Shown here piece after piece: positions 18,115-26,899 of a stretch of DNA of 64,000 bases; positions within the stretch are counted from its first letter, which is position 1; each line of letters starts with the position of its first letter. The translations under genes were made by a program, and so were the position numbers. The notes under the pieces are model-generated. The model saw only the letters and a list, made by a program, of their open reading frames with translations, was not told where the DNA came from and made no database searches. This DNA is from Thalassotalea eurytherma (GTDB lineage: Bacteria > Pseudomonadota > Gammaproteobacteria > Enterobacterales > Alteromonadaceae). The stretch is from the NCBI RefSeq assembly GCF_030161415.1, contig NZ_BSSU01000001.1, positions 186,001 to 250,000 of the forward strand, read 5' to 3'.

Positions 18115-20445
18115 ATGGCAACTATTTCTCAACAGATTGCAGAAGAACTTAACGTAAAACCGGTTCAAATTGAAGCGGCGGTGTCATTACTTGATGAAGG
18201 CGCAACGGTGCCGTTCATTGCGCGCTATCGTAAAGAAGCAACTCAAGGGTTAGACGATAATCATCTACGATTTTTAGCACAACGTTTGGTTTATCTTCGC
18301 GAATTGAATGAGCGAAAGCAGGTTGTAAAAACGAACATCAAACAACAAGGTAAGTTAACTGACTCGTTAAGCCACGCGATTGATCACGTTGAAAATAAAA
18401 CACAACTAGAAGACCTATACCTGCCGTTTAAACCAAAGCGCAGAACAAAAGGCCAAATTGCCATTGAAGCGGGCATTGAGCCACTTGCTAAAGCGCTATT
18501 TAAAGATACTCATTTAGATCCTGAACTAGAAGCTAAGCTATACATCAACGCAGACAAAGGCTTTGCAGATGTTAAGGCTGTGCTTGAAGGCGCAAGCTTT
18601 ATCTTAATTGAATACATTGCCGAGCAACCTAGTTTAGTGCAGAAACTAAGACGCTTGATGCAGCGACAAGGGCAACTTACCGCAACTGTTGTGAAAGGGA
18701 AAACACAAGAAGGTGCAAAGTATCGCGATTATTTTGAGCACAGTGAAAAGCTAACCAAAGTGCCATCTCATCGTGCATTAGCGATGCTTCGTGGGCGTAA
18801 TGAAGGCTTTTTACAGTTATCAATTTCAATTGACCCAGAAGGCACAGCAACATCAAGTGCTGAGCAGCTAATTCATGAGCACTTTAATTTTCGCTTAACA
18901 CAGCAAAAAGGTGCGGCTTTTATCCAAAAAGTGATTCGTTTGGCGTGGAAAACCAAACTGAATGTCTCACTTGAAAACGAAAGCTTAGGGGTATTACGCG
19001 AACAAGCTGAGAAAGAAGCGATTAAAGTCTTTGCTAAAAACCTAAGTGATTTATTAATGGCAGCCCCAGCGGGTGAAAAGGTAACACTAGGATTAGATCC
19101 AGGCCTACGCACTGGCTGTAAACTTGCTGTTGTTGATGGCACCGGTAAATTATTATCAACTAACACTATTTTCCCGCATGCACCTCAGAATAACTGGGAT
19201 AAGTCGATGCGCACGATTGTTAATTTGTGCAAGCAGCACAAGGTATCACTTATAGCGATCGGTAATGGTACCGGCTCAAGAGAAAGTGACAAGTTAGTTG
19301 CTGAAGCGATTAAAATGCTTGAAAAAAACAAACCGATGAAGGTGATGGTGTCTGAAGCTGGCGCATCAGTTTATTCGGCATCGGAATTTGCAGCAGCTGA
19401 ATTTAGTGATCTTGATGTTTCATTACGTGGTGCGGTTTCCATTGCAAGACGTTTGCAAGACCCGCTAGCTGAACTCGTTAAAATTGACCCTAAAGCGATA
19501 GGCGTAGGCCAATATCAGCACGATGTAAGCCAAAGTTTGTTGAGCCAAAGCTTAGATGATGTGATTGAAGATTGTGTGAACAAAGTAGGTGTAGATTTAA
19601 ACCAAGCATCTATGCCGTTGCTTGCGCGCGTATCAGGTTTGAATAAAACGATTGCACAAAACATCGTTATTCATCGTGAAGAACATGGTCGTTTTGAAGA
19701 AAGAAAACAGCTATTGAAAGTAGCGCGACTTGGGCCTAAAGCGTTTGAACAATCAGCAGGGTTTTTACGTATCCGAGAAGGCAAAAATCCACTCGACATG
19801 TCGGGAGTTCATCCTGAAACCTACCCATTAGTAGAAAAAATTATTCAACAACTATCACAACCTGTAGACGCCGTTATTGGACAAACTCAACTGGCGAGCA
19901 AGGTAAATAAATCAGCATTAATTGATGCAAACTTTGGTGAAATTACTGTAGATGATGTGATTCATGAGCTTGAAAAGCCTGGCAGAGATCCTAGACCTGA
20001 ATTTAAAACGGCTACCTTTCAAGAAGGTGTCGAAAAAATATCTGATCTAAAGGTTGGGATGATATTAGAAGGCGTTATTTCTAATGTTGCTAATTTTGGT
20101 GCCTTTGTTGATATTGGTGTGCATCAAGACGGACTAGTACATATTTCAGCGATAACGGATAAGTACATTTCAGATCCGCGAGAAGTGGTAAAAGCAGGCG
20201 ATATTGTAAAAGTTAAAGTACTTGAAGTAGACAGCGATAGAAAGCGAATTAACTTAACCATGCGTTTAACTGACAAAGCACCAGCTAAGCCTAAAGGGCA
20301 AGTGGCTCAGCACAGCAAACCGAACGGTCATCAAAATAAGCAAAACCAACAAAACAGACCAAAGCATAAATCAAAGCCTAAACCTATTGGCAATGAAGCC
20401 ATGGGTAACGCGTTTGCCGATGCCTTTGCTAAGTTAAAGAAGTAA
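18115..20445 (+). CDS. tex: Tex, S1-domain RNA-binding transcription accessory protein
   Basis: 776 residues. In order: the N-terminal helical Tex region (about 1-190), a YqgF/RNase H-like domain (about 320-460, LGLDPGLRTGCKLAVVDGTG), helix-hairpin-helix segments (about 495-570, VGVDLNQASMPLLARVSGL) and a C-terminal S1 domain (about 645-720, VGMILEGVISNVANFGAFVDIGVHQDGLVHIS), then a basic, Gln/Lys-rich tail. Tex binds nucleic acid and interacts with transcribing polymerase. It is followed by a good terminator, then by the accessory segment. Confidence 0.97.
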   Translation: MATISQQIAEELNVKPVQIEAAVSLLDEGATVPFIARYRKEATQGLDDNHLRFLAQRLVYLRELNERKQVVKTNIKQQGKLTDSLSHAIDHVENKTQLEDLYLPFKPKRRTKGQIAIEAGIEPLAKALFKDTHLDPELEAKLYINADKGFADVKAVLEGASFILIEYIAEQPSLVQKLRRLMQRQGQLTATVVKGKTQEGAKYRDYFEHSEKLTKVPSHRALAMLRGRNEGFLQLSISIDPEGTATSSAEQLIHEHFNFRLTQQKGAAFIQKVIRLAWKTKLNVSLENESLGVLREQAEKEAIKVFAKNLSDLLMAAPAGEKVTLGLDPGLRTGCKLAVVDGTGKLLSTNTIFPHAPQNNWDKSMRTIVNLCKQHKVSLIAIGNGTGSRESDKLVAEAIKMLEKNKPMKVMVSEAGASVYSASEFAAAEFSDLDVSLRGAVSIARRLQDPLAELVKIDPKAIGVGQYQHDVSQSLLSQSLDDVIEDCVNKVGVDLNQASMPLLARVSGLNKTIAQNIVIHREEHGRFEERKQLLKVARLGPKAFEQSAGFLRIREGKNPLDMSGVHPETYPLVEKIIQQLSQPVDAVIGQTQLASKVNKSALIDANFGEITVDDVIHELEKPGRDPRPEFKTATFQEGVEKISDLKVGMILEGVISNVANFGAFVDIGVHQDGLVHISAITDKYISDPREVVKAGDIVKVKVLEVDSDRKRINLTMRLTDKAPAKPKGQVAQHSKPNGHQNKQNQQNRPKHKSKPKPIGNEAMGNAFADAFAKLKK

Positions 20446-20466
20446 TTTTTCTTTTACTGATTTATT

Positions 20467-20497
20467 AGCACGCTATATCCTATGTAGCGTGCTTTTT
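20467..20497 (+). terminator. Intrinsic terminator of tex
   Basis: AGCACGCTA (20467-20475) pairs with TAGCGTGCT (20485-20493), a 9-bp GC-rich stem with a 9-nt loop followed by a run of T, 21 bases after the tex stop. It marks the end of the conserved housekeeping block before the accessory cassette. Confidence 0.85.
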
Positions 20498-20522
20498 AGG
20501 GAAGTTAGCTAAACATTTCTGT

Positions 20523-20912
20523 TTAATGCTCCATATTATGAGCACATGCTTCTTTCTTTAGTTGTTTAGCTTTTTCCGATTTATTTGACATTGCAGCTAA
20601 GATGGCATCGTTACATTTCTTATCCTGCTCAGATATTTTATTAGCATTATTTCCGAAAGATATTTGAGTTCTGCGTTCTAAGTCTCTTTGTATGGCCTGG
20701 GCCTTTTGATATTCTCGTATTTTTCTTTCTCTTTCCTGCTCAGCTGCTATCTTTTGTTGTTGAATTATCAGTTTTTTACTCGAGTTTGTAAGCTCGTTAC
20801 CCAATAGATTAGCAAACCATAAAAATGTGCCAAATCGAATGAACCAAAAAAGAGTAAATGCAATAAGAATAGCGAGAATTAGAGCCAGTGTTTTCTTTAA
20901 ATTAAATTCCAT
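20523..20912 (-). CDS. Small membrane-anchored coiled-coil protein, function unknown
   Basis: 129 residues, not recognised. One strong membrane segment lies at about 8-36 (TLALILAILIAFTLFWFIRF and onward), then a charged helix, probably a coiled coil, at about 44-82 (IIQQQKIAAEQERERKIREY...), then a soluble tail with two cysteines (Cys100 and Cys122). GGGAG lies 8 nt upstream of ATG 20912. It is divergent from the helicase operon; both genes have a copy of the same palindromic element a short distance upstream, so it may be a membrane component or companion of that cassette. That link is an inference from the shared intergenic region. Confidence 0.65.
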   Translation of the reverse strand: MEFNLKKTLALILAILIAFTLFWFIRFGTFLWFANLLGNELTNSSKKLIIQQQKIAAEQERERKIREYQKAQAIQRDLERRTQISFGNNANKISEQDKKCNDAILAAMSNKSEKAKQLKKEACAHNMEH

Positions 20913-20931
20913 TTTTTTATCTCCCTGTAAC

Positions 20932-20958
20932 AGGTGTAGGTTAATTTAAATTAACTCA
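20932..20958. promoter_or_regulatory. Palindromic element, copy 1
   Basis: AGGTGTA (20932-20938) followed by a perfect 16-bp palindrome at 20940-20955 (GTTAA, six bases, TTAAC) and then TCA. It lies 28 bases upstream of the start of the small membrane-protein gene. The same layout recurs 100 bases away in front of the helicase gene, so it is a candidate operator for divergent control of the cassette. Confidence 0.55.
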
Positions 20959-21031
20959 GAAGCCAATAATAAGACTGAAGTGTTTATCTCTGTTTATGAG
21001 TCAAAAGTGTTTATTCAATTTGGATGTAATT

Positions 21032-21054
21032 AGGTGTATGGTTAACTTAACTCA
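21032..21054. promoter_or_regulatory. Palindromic element, copy 2
   Basis: AGGTGTA (21032-21038), then GTTAA-C-TTAAC (21041-21051), then TCA. It has the same order of parts as copy 1 but with a one-base rather than six-base spacer between half-sites. It lies 23 bases upstream of the helicase ATG, where a repressor would block the promoter or the leader. Confidence 0.55.
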
Positions 21055-21074
21055 AGGAACTGAGAAACCAGGGT

Positions 21075-24000
21075 ATGAATCAAACAGGCATATATGAACA
21101 ACTTATCACCAATCTCATTTCGGGCCGTTTAGCTTACGATCAATTCTATATTGGTGAACGAGTTCTGGAGCAACCAGAGGCGGCTGTTTGGTTGTCTCGT
21201 TTCTTGTCTCACGTAATAGAATATGCGGTTAATTGCTTACCGTCCGGAGATGATAAACTTCAACGTCAAATCGAGTTATCAAATCAGCTTATTTTATGGC
21301 TTAAAGATAAACTACAGGATGATGAGTTTTTTGATGAAAACTTGCTTGAAGGTCAAGGTAGAATACTCACTGCTTTGTATGAAATTGAGAATCCAGTTTC
21401 CGCTGATTTAAAGAAATATGTTGAAGATATATTCCCGTTAACAGGCCTTACGCAGAGTGAATTGTTTTGCGGCAGTAATGCAGGTTTGTCTTTGGAAAGC
21501 GAATTAAAGCGTGAAATTAAATCATCAGACACTATTTATTGGCTGGTATCATTTATTAAATGGGCTGGCATTCGTATTTTTCGTAATGAGCTTGAAGAGT
21601 TCACTCGAAGTGGCAAACAGCTAAAAATCATCACTACATCATATATGGGTGCTACCGATGCTAAAGCCGTTGAGTTCTTGGCATCATTACCAAATACCGA
21701 AGTTAAGCTTAGCTACAACACAAAGCGCGAACGATTACACGCTAAAAGTTATTTGTTTTTGCGAAATACAGGTTTTAATACTGGCTATATTGGTTCTTCC
21801 AACTTATCTCATTCAGCCTTAACGAGTGGCCTTGAGTGGAATTTAAAGATCACATCTCAAGAGATCCCTCATATTATTGAGCGATCCATAAATACATTTG
21901 AAACCTATTGGAATTCGAAAGAATTTGAAGTATTTGATGGTGAAATTGAAGCTAAAGAAAAGCTAAAATCAGCTTTAAGAGAAGCTAGAATGGGGTGTGC
22001 CCAGGAGCAAACCCATTACTTCGAAATTAAACCTTTTACTCATCAGCAAGAAATCTTAGAACAGCTAGAAGTTGAACGCTCTTTACATAAGCGATTTAAA
22101 AATTTAGTCGTAGCTGCAACAGGCACTGGTAAAACGTTAATCTCCGCTTTTGACTTTGCACGATTCATTAAAAACAAACCTAATGCTAAGTTTTTGTTTG
22201 TCGCCCATCGAGAAGAAATTCTTAAACAAGCTCGATTAGCCTATAGAGGCGTGCTTAAGAATTCTAACTTTGGTGAGCTATGGGTAGGCAACTACAAGCC
22301 TGAAAGCTACGAACAACTGTTCGCATCGGTGCTGACACTATATAACCAAATAGATAACCTATCGCTCTCTAGCGGATACTTTGATTACATCGTAATTGAT
22401 GAAGTACATCACGTAGCTGCTAGTTCTTATCGCAATGTTTTAAATAAGTTTTCTCCGAGTATATTACTCGGCTTAACAGCTACGCCAGAACGGCATGATG
22501 GTACCAATATACTTGATGATTTTTGTGGTGTCATAGCAGCAGAAATTCGCTTACCAGAAGCGATTAATCGTCGCCATTTATGCCCGTTTCAGTATTTTGG
22601 GGTTGATGATGATACTGACCTGCGCAATGTTAGTTGGAATCGAGGTCGTTACGACATTGCAGAGCTTACTAACTTGTATACCCATAACCAGCAACGAGTA
22701 GACAAAATATACCAAACCCTAAATGAACTAATTACTTCAATAAGTAACATGCGAGCGTTGGCTTTCTGCATTAGTAAAGAGCACGCGGAATATATGTCTA
22801 AGCAGTTTGTGCTTAAAGGTATTAAGTGTGACCATTTAACCAGTGATAACAGTCAAGATCGAGGCCAAAAGCAGCAAGCCCTCCGAAGTGGCGAAATCAA
22901 CATTTTGTTCGTTGTTGATATTTTCAATGAGGGTGTGGATATACCAGAGGTAGATACGCTTCTGTTTTTGAGACCAACAGAAAGCTTGACGATCTTTTTG
23001 CAACAACTGGGGCGTGGCTTGCGTTTAGCTGATAACAAAGAAGTTTGCACAATCTTGGATTTTGTTGGTAATGCCAATGCTGATTACGATTTTGCCCATA
23101 AGTTTCGAGCGCTGGTGGGGAAAACCGATGGCGCCATTAGTGATGAAATTAAAAATGGATTTCCTCATGCACCTCTAGGGTGCCGAATAGAGCTATCAAA
23201 ACAAACCCAAGAAGTTGTTCTACGAAACATTCGTAATGCGATCTTGAGCAGACAACGGTTAATTGGTTTAGTACGTTCATTTTCTCGAGACTCAACCTTA
23301 GAAATGAACTTGGCAAATTTCATCAAGGTATACCCACAAGTTGAAGTAGAAGCTTTGTATAAAAGACTAAGCTGGACTGAGCTTTGTTTAGAAGCCGGTT
23401 TGTTAAATGATGTGTATCCTGAACTTGTTCGTAACTTTACTCGAATGGTAAAGACAAGGTTATTAGTGTGTGATGATTATGATTACCTAAAGAGCTTACA
23501 ACGTTTCGTTACTAACGGTTCGATAGCTTCAGATTTACACCAACTCATGTTGCATTATGACTTCTGGCAACAATCAGGTGAAAAGCTAGGTTTCCAAGAT
23601 ATAAACGACAGTTTAAACCGACTTGAACATCAGTGGTTTAAATCGGAATTGGCAAGTTTAACCACTTTGTTAATTGACCGTATACATCATAAACAAGAAA
23701 CAATGCCAATGATGGGCAACCACCCAATAAAGCTTCACGCTAGATATGCTAGAGAGCAGATTTTGGTTGGCTTTGGTGCGACAACTTTTGATAAGCAACC
23801 TAACTCAAGAGAAGGCGTGTTTAAAATTAAAGACAAAAATATTGAGCTGTTGTTTGTTACGCTTAATAAAAACGAAAAGCAGTTTTCGCCAACTACCATG
23901 TATCATGATTATGCAATAAATGAAGACCTCTTCCATTGGCAGAGCCAAAACTCGGCAAGAGCTGAACGCGGCAAAGGGTTAGAGTATGTAACCCACAAAG

Positions 24001-24197
24001 AAAATGGTAAACGCTTGTTCCTGTTTGTTCGGGAGCAATCTAAAGATGAATTCGGTAAAACGATGGGGTTTGTTAATTTCGGTGAAGTTGACTATGTATC
24101 GCATACAGGTAGCCAACCAATGAATATCACTTGGATGTTGCGTAATACCATGCCGGCATTTATGTGGAAACAGGCTGCTAAATTGGCAATGGCTTAG
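21075..24197 (+). CDS. PLD-nuclease / DEAD-family helicase / DUF3427 protein
   Basis: 1040 residues. Domains: an N-terminal region (1-130); a phospholipase-D-like nuclease domain (about 135-285) with one HxK motif (LHAKSYLF, His222 and Lys224) and GSSN (240-243), the usual HKD aspartate not being obvious; a superfamily 2 helicase core with Walker A AATGTGKT (347-354), IDEVHH (441-446), LTATPER (467-473) and QQLGRGLR (643-650); and a C-terminal DUF3427-type region (about 680-1040). Such PLD-helicase-DUF3427 proteins occur in restriction- and defence-like loci. It is the first gene of a tight operon with a methyltransferase and an HNH nuclease. Likely a nucleic-acid motor plus nuclease; the target is unknown. 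Confidence 0.85.
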   Translation: MNQTGIYEQLITNLISGRLAYDQFYIGERVLEQPEAAVWLSRFLSHVIEYAVNCLPSGDDKLQRQIELSNQLILWLKDKLQDDEFFDENLLEGQGRILTALYEIENPVSADLKKYVEDIFPLTGLTQSELFCGSNAGLSLESELKREIKSSDTIYWLVSFIKWAGIRIFRNELEEFTRSGKQLKIITTSYMGATDAKAVEFLASLPNTEVKLSYNTKRERLHAKSYLFLRNTGFNTGYIGSSNLSHSALTSGLEWNLKITSQEIPHIIERSINTFETYWNSKEFEVFDGEIEAKEKLKSALREARMGCAQEQTHYFEIKPFTHQQEILEQLEVERSLHKRFKNLVVAATGTGKTLISAFDFARFIKNKPNAKFLFVAHREEILKQARLAYRGVLKNSNFGELWVGNYKPESYEQLFASVLTLYNQIDNLSLSSGYFDYIVIDEVHHVAASSYRNVLNKFSPSILLGLTATPERHDGTNILDDFCGVIAAEIRLPEAINRRHLCPFQYFGVDDDTDLRNVSWNRGRYDIAELTNLYTHNQQRVDKIYQTLNELITSISNMRALAFCISKEHAEYMSKQFVLKGIKCDHLTSDNSQDRGQKQQALRSGEINILFVVDIFNEGVDIPEVDTLLFLRPTESLTIFLQQLGRGLRLADNKEVCTILDFVGNANADYDFAHKFRALVGKTDGAISDEIKNGFPHAPLGCRIELSKQTQEVVLRNIRNAILSRQRLIGLVRSFSRDSTLEMNLANFIKVYPQVEVEALYKRLSWTELCLEAGLLNDVYPELVRNFTRMVKTRLLVCDDYDYLKSLQRFVTNGSIASDLHQLMLHYDFWQQSGEKLGFQDINDSLNRLEHQWFKSELASLTTLLIDRIHHKQETMPMMGNHPIKLHARYAREQILVGFGATTFDKQPNSREGVFKIKDKNIELLFVTLNKNEKQFSPTTMYHDYAINEDLFHWQSQNSARAERGKGLEYVTHKENGKRLFLFVREQSKDEFGKTMGFVNFGEVDYVSHTGSQPMNITWMLRNTMPAFMWKQAAKLAMA

Positions 24198-24202
24198 CGA
24201 AT

Positions 24203-24796
24203 ATGAATGATAACTTAACTTTTTATTCTGAAAATACTGATTCACTTGTATCTCAATATGACAGTGTTTCATTTGATTCGGTTCATAATGAATGGCTTAC
24301 GTATGTACCAACAAACGGCATGGTTTTGGATATTGGAGCAGGCTCAGGGCGAGATGCACGGTATCTATCAGAGCATGGGTTAAAGGTATATGCTGTTGAA
24401 CCAGCATTGGCCTTAATGCAAGCCGCGCAAAACAATTCATCAGAGTGCGATATAACATGGTATCAAGATAGCCTGCCTAATTTGGAGCGTGTAAGGGTAT
24501 TAGACGTTCAGTTTGATTTGATCTTATTGAGCGCTGTGTGGATGCACTTATCGCTTGATGAAAGAACTTTATCTATGAAAACTATGGCATCACTACTAAG
24601 AACTGGTGCCCGGTTAGTTATCACATTAAGGCATGGTGAATTTAGTGACGGTAGAACTACATTTCCTCTAAGTGCTGATGAAGTCGCTCAGTTGGGGGAG
24701 CAGAATGGTTTATCACTATTACTAAAAACTAAATTGTCAGATGATCAATTAGGTCGTGGTGATGTGGTTTGGCAAACAGTGGTGTTAGGCAAATAG
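24203..24796 (+). CDS. Class I SAM-dependent methyltransferase in the helicase-HNH operon
   Basis: 197 residues. SAM motif I is VLDIGAGSGRDARYL (41-55), with the acidic residue Glu66 at the end of strand two (VYAVEP) and the motif IV region LILLSAVWMHL (106-116). There is no DPPY/NPPY or PC motif, so it is not an ordinary adenine or cytosine DNA methylase; overall it resembles small-molecule methyltransferases of the TehB/UbiE type. It starts 5 bases after the helicase stop and ends where the HNH ATG begins. In this context it may modify a small molecule, RNA or protein component rather than DNA; the substrate cannot be told from sequence. Confidence 0.8.
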   Translation: MNDNLTFYSENTDSLVSQYDSVSFDSVHNEWLTYVPTNGMVLDIGAGSGRDARYLSEHGLKVYAVEPALALMQAAQNNSSECDITWYQDSLPNLERVRVLDVQFDLILLSAVWMHLSLDERTLSMKTMASLLRTGARLVITLRHGEFSDGRTTFPLSADEVAQLGEQNGLSLLLKTKLSDDQLGRGDVVWQTVVLGK

Positions 24797-25816
24797 ATGG
24801 AAGCACTCTATAAGCATCAAATAGAATTCATTTCCTACATGCAACGCTTGTTGCAAGAAGGTGACTTTTCGTCCACCTATAAATTTGCATTTTTGCATTC
24901 TCTAGCTGATATCTGTATTGAAAAAGATGTACCTAGTAGCGGGCAGTTACTAATTTCGTTTGATGAGATTGTCGATAAGATGATTACTTTATATTGGCAG
25001 CACGCTACCCCGTTTATTGTCGAAAATGATCGGTTGGAAGGTGGAGTTCTGTTACAAAACTCAGGTAACCAAGCTAAAATTATTACGGATATTGTTGAGT
25101 TACAAAACAGTGGGGCTCGCAACTTAAGTCAGGCTAAGAAGCTACCATTTTGGAGCCAGATTCACAAAAACACCATGGACACATTTAAAAAAGGTCCTCT
25201 GTGGCGTTTGCAAAAACTACTAGGAGATGATGTTTGTTATTTATTTCCTCATATCAAAAACCGTAACTATATTGAGTTAAACTCTGGAATAGCTGATTGC
25301 TTCAGGTTATTTCATGACCTAATAGTGCAATTTGCTCGTCAGGGGTGGATTGAAAAAATATCTAAAATTCCAAAAAATCAAACGACAATTGGTCATGCTG
25401 GCGAGTTGACAGATTTCTTGTTCGGTACGTCACGTAGCTCATTAAAGTCTGCGTCACAGCTATTTAAAGAGATCCAAGCTGGTAATTGTTTTTATTGTAA
25501 AAAGCAGCTTAAAGGTAATGCTGAAGTAGATCATTTCATTCCATTTGCTAAATACAATAATGACCTAGGTCACAATTTCGTATTGGCTCACAAAACCTGC
25601 AATAACAATAAGCGGGATTATTTGGCTGCTCCAAAGCATAGAGAAAATTGGCAGGAGCAAAATCTAGTTTTGAATGAAAAGCTAATTACAAACGAGTTAA
25701 CTAACCACTTTACTTGTGATGTAGAGAGAACAATTCATGTTGCTAATTGGGCTTACGGTATAGCACAGACTAATGGCGGTAAGTACTGGCTCGCAACAAA
25801 AGATGTATTTGTTTAA
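24797..25816 (+). CDS. HNH endonuclease, third gene of the cassette
   Basis: 339 residues. The N-terminal 220 residues are not recognised and probably recognise a target or bind a partner. The C-terminal HNH module has a zinc-type CFYC (Cys231, Cys234), the catalytic-loop VDH (Asp245-His246), Asn260 and HKTCNNNKRDYL (His265, Cys268), a complete beta-beta-alpha metal nuclease. The ATG directly follows the methyltransferase stop (TAG ATG) with AGG 7 nt upstream, so translation is coupled. With the PLD domain of the helicase this gives the operon two possible nucleases. Likely cleaves DNA. Confidence 0.85.
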   Translation: MEALYKHQIEFISYMQRLLQEGDFSSTYKFAFLHSLADICIEKDVPSSGQLLISFDEIVDKMITLYWQHATPFIVENDRLEGGVLLQNSGNQAKIITDIVELQNSGARNLSQAKKLPFWSQIHKNTMDTFKKGPLWRLQKLLGDDVCYLFPHIKNRNYIELNSGIADCFRLFHDLIVQFARQGWIEKISKIPKNQTTIGHAGELTDFLFGTSRSSLKSASQLFKEIQAGNCFYCKKQLKGNAEVDHFIPFAKYNNDLGHNFVLAHKTCNNNKRDYLAAPKHRENWQEQNLVLNEKLITNELTNHFTCDVERTIHVANWAYGIAQTNGGKYWLATKDVFV

Positions 25817-25891
25817 GCCAGATAAATCATAGAAACGCAATATAGTAGTCAGCTAATAAACTGTCCAAAGGAACCTCTTGATTTTTGTATG

Positions 25892-25914
25892 AAAGCCCTT
25901 TTGATAAGGGCTTT
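25892..25914. terminator. Hairpin between the converging HNH and yicC genes
   Basis: AAAGCCCTT (25892-25900) and AAGGGCTTT (25906-25914) form a perfect 9-bp stem with a 5-nt loop. No U-tract follows on either strand, so it is a candidate terminator only by position, between two converging genes. Confidence 0.45.
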
Positions 25915-25939
25915 GAAAAACTAAGGTTATTTTGAAACG

Positions 25940-26803
25940 TTATTCTATATTCTGGATCTGTTCACGCATTTGCTCTATTAATACTTTCAATTCAACAGCA
26001 GAAGCTGTGATATCTGCGTTAATTGATTTAGAGCCTAAGGTGTTAGCTTCACGATTAAACTCTTGCATCATGAAGTCTAAACGACGACCTTGAGGGCCAC
26101 CTTTTTTCAGGATCTTTTGCGTTTCTTTCACATGGCTAAATAAACGATCAATTTCTTCGTCTACATCCATTTTTTGTGCAAGTAATACAAGTTCTTGTTC
26201 TAAACGAGTCGACTCTGGCTCAATTCCTGCGTCATTGAATTTTTCAATAATACGGTCACGTTGCCATTGAATAATCTCCGGCATTTGTGCTTTAACGTTA
26301 TTGGCTTGCTCTGTAATTGCTTCAAGACGCTGTGCAATTAACTCTTTCATGTTTGAGCCTTCACTTGCACGTGCGGCAATGAAGTCTTTTAACGCCGTGT
26401 CAAAACCAGCAAGAATGTCTGCTTGAATAGCATCCATATCAGATTCTTCAGCTTCCATTACACCCGGCCAGCGCATAATTTCGAGCGGATTAATTTGGCT
26501 ATTTAATGTTTGCTCGTTTACCCAGTTAGCATGTTTAATCAGTTCGTTTGCTAAGTTCTGGTTTAACGTTAAGTTGCTTTTTGCAGCTGGGTTTGCGTTA
26601 AATCGCAACGCGCATTCTACTTTACCGCGGTTTAACTGCTTGCGAAAACGTTCACGTAAAACGGGCTCTAAGCTACGGAATTGCTCAGGTAGGCGAAAGT
26701 AAGTTTCTAAAAATCGTTGGTTTACACTGCGGATTTCCCATACAGCGTTACCCCAGTCACCCTTTACTTCAACACGAGCAAAGGCAGTCATACTATGGAT
26801 CAT
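25940..26803 (-). CDS. yicC: YicC/YloC family endoribonuclease
   Basis: 287 residues. It begins MIHSMTAFARVE, with WEIRSVNQRFLETYFRLPE and FRKQLNRGKVECALRF, and ends with the conserved RRLDFMMQEFNREANTLGSKS and LKVLIEQMREQIQNIE. YicC proteins are hexameric ribonucleases linked to stationary phase and small-RNA decay. In many gammaproteobacteria yicC lies divergently next to rph; here about 5 kb of redox genes come between them. Confidence 0.95.
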   Translation of the reverse strand: MIHSMTAFARVEVKGDWGNAVWEIRSVNQRFLETYFRLPEQFRSLEPVLRERFRKQLNRGKVECALRFNANPAAKSNLTLNQNLANELIKHANWVNEQTLNSQINPLEIMRWPGVMEAEESDMDAIQADILAGFDTALKDFIAARASEGSNMKELIAQRLEAITEQANNVKAQMPEIIQWQRDRIIEKFNDAGIEPESTRLEQELVLLAQKMDVDEEIDRLFSHVKETQKILKKGGPQGRRLDFMMQEFNREANTLGSKSINADITASAVELKVLIEQMREQIQNIE

Positions 26804-26899
26804 AATCTTTCCTATTAACTATTTTATAAGAATGAACGGTGGAATTATGCCTGAGTATTCGCAATACAGCTAGAAATCAATAGTGAGTTTGTCTAGGTA

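Noticed and set aside
20498-25939. Attachment-site direct repeats flanking the helicase cassette
   Set aside because: The intervals after tex (20498-20522) and before yicC (25817-25939) were compared; only short, imperfect similarities (AGCTAA-type) were found, and no integrase gene is present.
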